This document shows positions 60,757 through 64,000 of a stretch of DNA of 64,000 nucleotides, one piece after another. The stretch's first letter is position 1. The number at the start of each line of letters is the position of its first letter. Made by a program: the position numbers and the translations under genes. This stretch comes from Acanthopleura granulata. Taxonomy: Eukaryota; Mollusca; Polyplacophora; Chitonida; Chitonidae. A model generated the notes under the pieces. It was not told the origin of the DNA, did not search any database, and was given only the letters and a program-made list of their open reading frames with translations. Location of the stretch: assembly GCA_016165875.1 (NCBI GenBank), contig JABBOT010000001.1, positions 40,104,252 through 40,168,251 of the forward strand, given 5' to 3'.

Positions 60757-63349
60757 TTAACTCTTTGCCTACGGCGAGCCGCTCACACCGGCTCGGATAT
60801 TTTACCGAAAAGACTACAAGCCGCTCTGAGCGGCTTACAGCATACCGTTTGTAATCTCCACTCTAATTGGCTATTTGCAGTCAGAAGCGGTCTTATAACC
60901 AATCAGCATCCGCATTAGTGTATTTGGTTTGGCCTTGGGGGTATTCTAGGTTCAGGGAATTCCCAAATGACGTAGATTGATATAGTTTTGTGGAATGTTT
61001 ATGAAAAGGAGGCAATGGGGATACCAAAATGGCGGAGGCAACAAGTTCATGTTCTTCACGGCCGAGAAGTCAACGACTAACAGCTCAACAGGCGGCAGCT
61101 TTGGTTTCTGAGTGGCTTACGAGTGACGCTAGTGATGACAGTGAATCAGATAACGAGTTTACAGCTATGGAGAGTGAAAATGAGAGCGACAGTGATGGAA
61201 GTGACCCAGATTTAGCGCAGACGGTGCCAATAATAACAGACACAGTGACAACGGTAGTGTAGTGTGGGAAGAGGTAACAGATAATACAGATGATAGTACA
61301 GGATTTACTTTTCGCTTCATACCAAACAAAACACCTGGCCCAGTAGATATATTGTCTGCCGATTCTACTCCAATTGACTGTCTGTTTATACTCTTGTCTG
61401 ATGACATTTTAGATGACATACTTTCCATGACAAATGAATATGCTGAACATAGACAAAATCTGAACAATCCCTCAAGGCGCAGATCCGTGTACAATTCCTG
61501 GAAACCTGTTGATAAACATGAGCTGCTAAAATTTTTGGCGGTTCTGATTGCGATGGGTTTGGATAAACAGCCTTCTGTGAAAGATTACTGGTCGACATTT
61601 CCCTCTTATTACACTGCTTGGTATGCTGATATGTTCCCACGTAGCAGATTTGAAGCTATATACCACACTATGCTTCATGCATCCAATGTGAACTCTGTTT
61701 CCAAAGAAAAAATAGAGCCATTTCTCAACAGCCTTGTCGCAAAATTTCAGGCAGCATTCTATCCATATGAAAATCTCTCTATTGATGAAATGGTCATCGG
61801 ATGGAAAGGTTGGTGGAAATATAAGCAGTATAATGCTGCAAAACCAAGAAAGTACCATGTCAAGACGTTTGGATTGTGCGACAGCTCAACTGGTTATGTT
61901 TACAATTTACTCGTATACTTTGGGAAAGAAACCGCGTACAACCCAGAATTAGATCCTTCAAGTGGACAAGCAGAGAAAGTATTTGAATACCTGTTGAGGC
62001 CTATTGGCAATGGCCACCATGTGTTTGCTGACAGGTATTATACCACTTACAATCTGATAAAGTATTTATCCGAGCGCGACACTTATTACACAGGAACCCT
62101 GATGTTGAACAGGAAGTACTTCCCCCCTGAGCTCAAAACTCTGAGACTTGATCACCAACAATCAAAATCCTATCGCAGTAGAGATGGTGGAATTCTGTGT
62201 GTTGCATGGAGGGACAAAAAGGCTAAAAAGCCATGTATACTTGTCTCAACTAAGGCCACAGTGGGAACAACTTCAGTGACACTAAGACATGGTGAAAACG
62301 TGGAGAAACCAACTGTAGTACACGAATACAATTCTTGTATGAATGGCTGTGATCGAGTAGATCAATGCATTACTTATTATAGCTAGTTCAACAGAAAGAC
62401 CCATAAATGGTGGAAACATGTATTTCTGTGGCTGCTGGAAGTAAGCCAGTGCAATGCCTACATTCTCTACTGTCTGACACCACCCGAGGGATCTCGAAAA
62501 ACAAGCTTGCAACAGTTCAAACGACAGCTTCTTACAAAACTTGTTGAAAAAGCTGCAACAATCATGCCACCCAGTGATGTTCTGCCACATGTCGGTCACC
62601 CCAGAGTGTCCAATCCACTTGAAAGATACAAGGACGCAAAGCATCTTGTTAGTTATCTTCCAGTGGACAGAAACTGTGTTGTGTGCAGCACACCAGTCAA
62701 ACGAAAGCGCACAAACTTTGTGTGCTCTGGTTGTACCGGGACCCCTCATCTCCATCCCAATGGCTGTTTTCAGAAATTTCACACAGCAGAATAATTTTAT
62801 GAGCCATTATTATCTTTCTGCCATTGTTGTGCAGTTTGTACTTATGATATATATCATAAATACCCCACAGTATGACAGGTTGTGACAATACTTTCAAACT
62901 TACAAGTGTACATGTATATGTAACCTCAAGTATACATGAGTTTTTTTGTAAAATTTGGTAAATAGAGGGCTATCCTCATACTGTTAGTTCACTCCAAGTA
63001 TCCCTGCAATTGAGCCCCATGTTGAATAAGATGAGACAAAAGGTTGTTCTTGCATTATTCAGTCATTCACCAAATGTTTGATGGAAGTCGTTTCATAAAT
63101 GTTGACCATTTTTTTTTATTTTGTGATATTGAGGTCAAAATATAAGAAAGTCAGAATTCATTTGAATCTTCATTGTGGTTTATTTGAAAAGAGAATTTAA
63201 CAAGGATTTCAAAAATGTATACTTTTATATATCCAGCTATTCATTGGCGGAGTAAATTTGGTTTACATCGATAAGATGTTGCGAAATATAAAATCAGACT
63301 ACATTTATTCCGTCCAGACCATAAAAATATTCCGTAGTCAAAGAGTTAA
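60757..63349 (+). mobile_element. piggyBac transposon with TTAA target duplication
   Basis: Inverted ends CTCTTTGCCTACGG (60761-60774) and CCGTAGTCAAAGAG (63332-63345) match at 13 of 14, flanked by TTAA at 60757-60760 and 63346-63349. A near-perfect palindrome AAGCCGCTCTGAGCGGCTT sits subterminally near 60820. Total 2,585 bp between the TTAA sites, with a disrupted transposase gene inside. Confidence 0.93.
61029..62794 (+). pseudogene. Broken piggyBac transposase (one frameshift, one stop)
   Basis: Transposase of the DDD piggyBac family, which cuts and pastes at TTAA. The ATG at 61029 has a good context (AAAATGG). The acidic N-terminal part runs to TAG at 61260-61262; the main domain is in another frame (upstream of 61262 to 62386), so a frameshift lies near 61210-61255. 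Catalytic aspartates can be placed at 61784-61786 (SIDEM), 62030-62032 (FADRYY) and 62351-62353 (CDRVDQ). A TAG at 62384-62386 interrupts the frame; the same frame continues to a C-terminal cysteine/histidine-rich zinc-binding domain (CVVC, CSGC, CFQKFHT) and stops at 62794. All three catalytic residues survive, so inactivation looks recent. One of the two breaks could be a sequencing or assembly error. Confidence 0.92.
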
Positions 63350-63708
63350 TAGTCGCATACTATCAGCAGGTTGGCAAACTGGGTGTTATCTTCTTTAAAT
63401 ATATCCCCATCTACTCCCATGTGACCTACATAACTAACTGTTGAATTTGTGGCATATAGGGGGAGGTAACTCTAACACACATTCATACCTTGTTGTTTCC
63501 CTTGTCAAATGTCAGCACTTTCCACGAAGGGAGATGGCGTTAAAGGTATAATCGTTCAATCAAATGTCAAAAGTCACAATTTCTTTCTTTATTGTGTAGG
63601 GGTTTGGTGGAGAGGAGGGATATATGTTCTCAGTTTGTTATGAGAAGCATTTTCGACAGATTTTACGAAATTATGATTAACGCTTTAATACGTAAAGGGG
63701 ATGAAATT
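63350..63708. other. Spacer, no gene seen
   Basis: AT-rich sequence between the piggyBac element and the terminal SINE; nothing recognised. Confidence 0.45.
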
Positions 63709-63983
63709 AATAAAATTTATTTATTTATTTGATTAGTGTTTTACGCCGTACTTAAGAATATTTCACTTATACGACGGCGGCTAGCATTATGGTGGGAGGA
63801 AACCGGGCAGAGCCCGGACGAAACCCATGACCATCCGCAGATTGCTGGCAGACCTTCCCACGTACTGCTGGAGAGGAAGCCAGCATGAACTGGACTTGAC
63901 CTCACAGCGGCCACATTGGTGGGCGGCTTTCTAGGTCATTACGCTGCGCTAGTGCGCTAACAGACTGAGGCACGGAGGTCCCT
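63709..63983 (-). mobile_element. Near full-length SINE, minus strand
   Basis: On the plus strand it appears reversed: (ATTT)n tail near 63713-63731, TTACGCCGTACTTAAGAATA, ATTATGGTGGGAGGAAACCG, the B-box complement GGACTTGACCTCACAGCGG, and the head complement GCGCTAACAGACTGAGGCAC ending at CGGAGG. Same family as 17248. Confidence 0.87.
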
Positions 63984-64000
63984 GAAGTGAATAAAAAGTA

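Overview
This is eukaryotic nuclear DNA from a marine invertebrate, most likely a lophotrochozoan such as a mollusc (inference). It has split genes with GT-AG introns, an animal eIF5 gene, AT-rich spacers, many minisatellites, and several copies of tRNA-derived SINEs of the kind common in mollusc genomes. No operons, plasmid functions or CRISPR arrays are present.

Layout. (1) 1-7.4 kb, + strand: the 3' six coding exons (300 codons) of translation initiation factor eIF5. Its 5' part lies outside the window, and its introns hold two minisatellites and a hAT-type MITE. (2) 7.4-14.2 kb: no convincing gene; two minisatellite blocks and a second, internally deleted copy of the same MITE. (3) 14.4-15.9 kb, +: an intron-poor gene for a CARD-domain protein with TPR-like helices. 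(4) 16-22.6 kb: spacer with a SINE and a terminal-inverted-repeat element. (5) 22.6-60.5 kb, - strand: three tandem paralogues (here A, B, C) of a hormone-sensitive-lipase/family-IV (Abhydrolase_3) esterase. Each has eight exons with the same intron positions and phases. An extra unpaired first exon lies between B and C, and many repeats fill the introns and spacers. (6) 60.8-63.3 kb: a piggyBac transposon with intact ends and a broken transposase, about 0.2 kb upstream of esterase C. (7) 63.7-64 kb: a minus-strand SINE.

eIF5 is a housekeeping translation gene. The three esterases form a recent-looking cytosolic ester-hydrolase array; A has altered motifs around the active site. The CARD protein is probably an innate-immune or cell-death adaptor.

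The most unusual observation is that two unrelated genes (eIF5 exon 4 and esterase B exon 1) each have a minisatellite whose repeat unit is a copy of the exon/intron 5' splice junction itself. The periods are 42 and 39 bp, both whole numbers of codons, and the arrays run head-to-tail into the intron, laying out rows of spare or decoy donor sites. Exon coordinates were worked out by hand from reading frame, splice dinucleotides and comparison among the paralogues; no alignment or database search was run.
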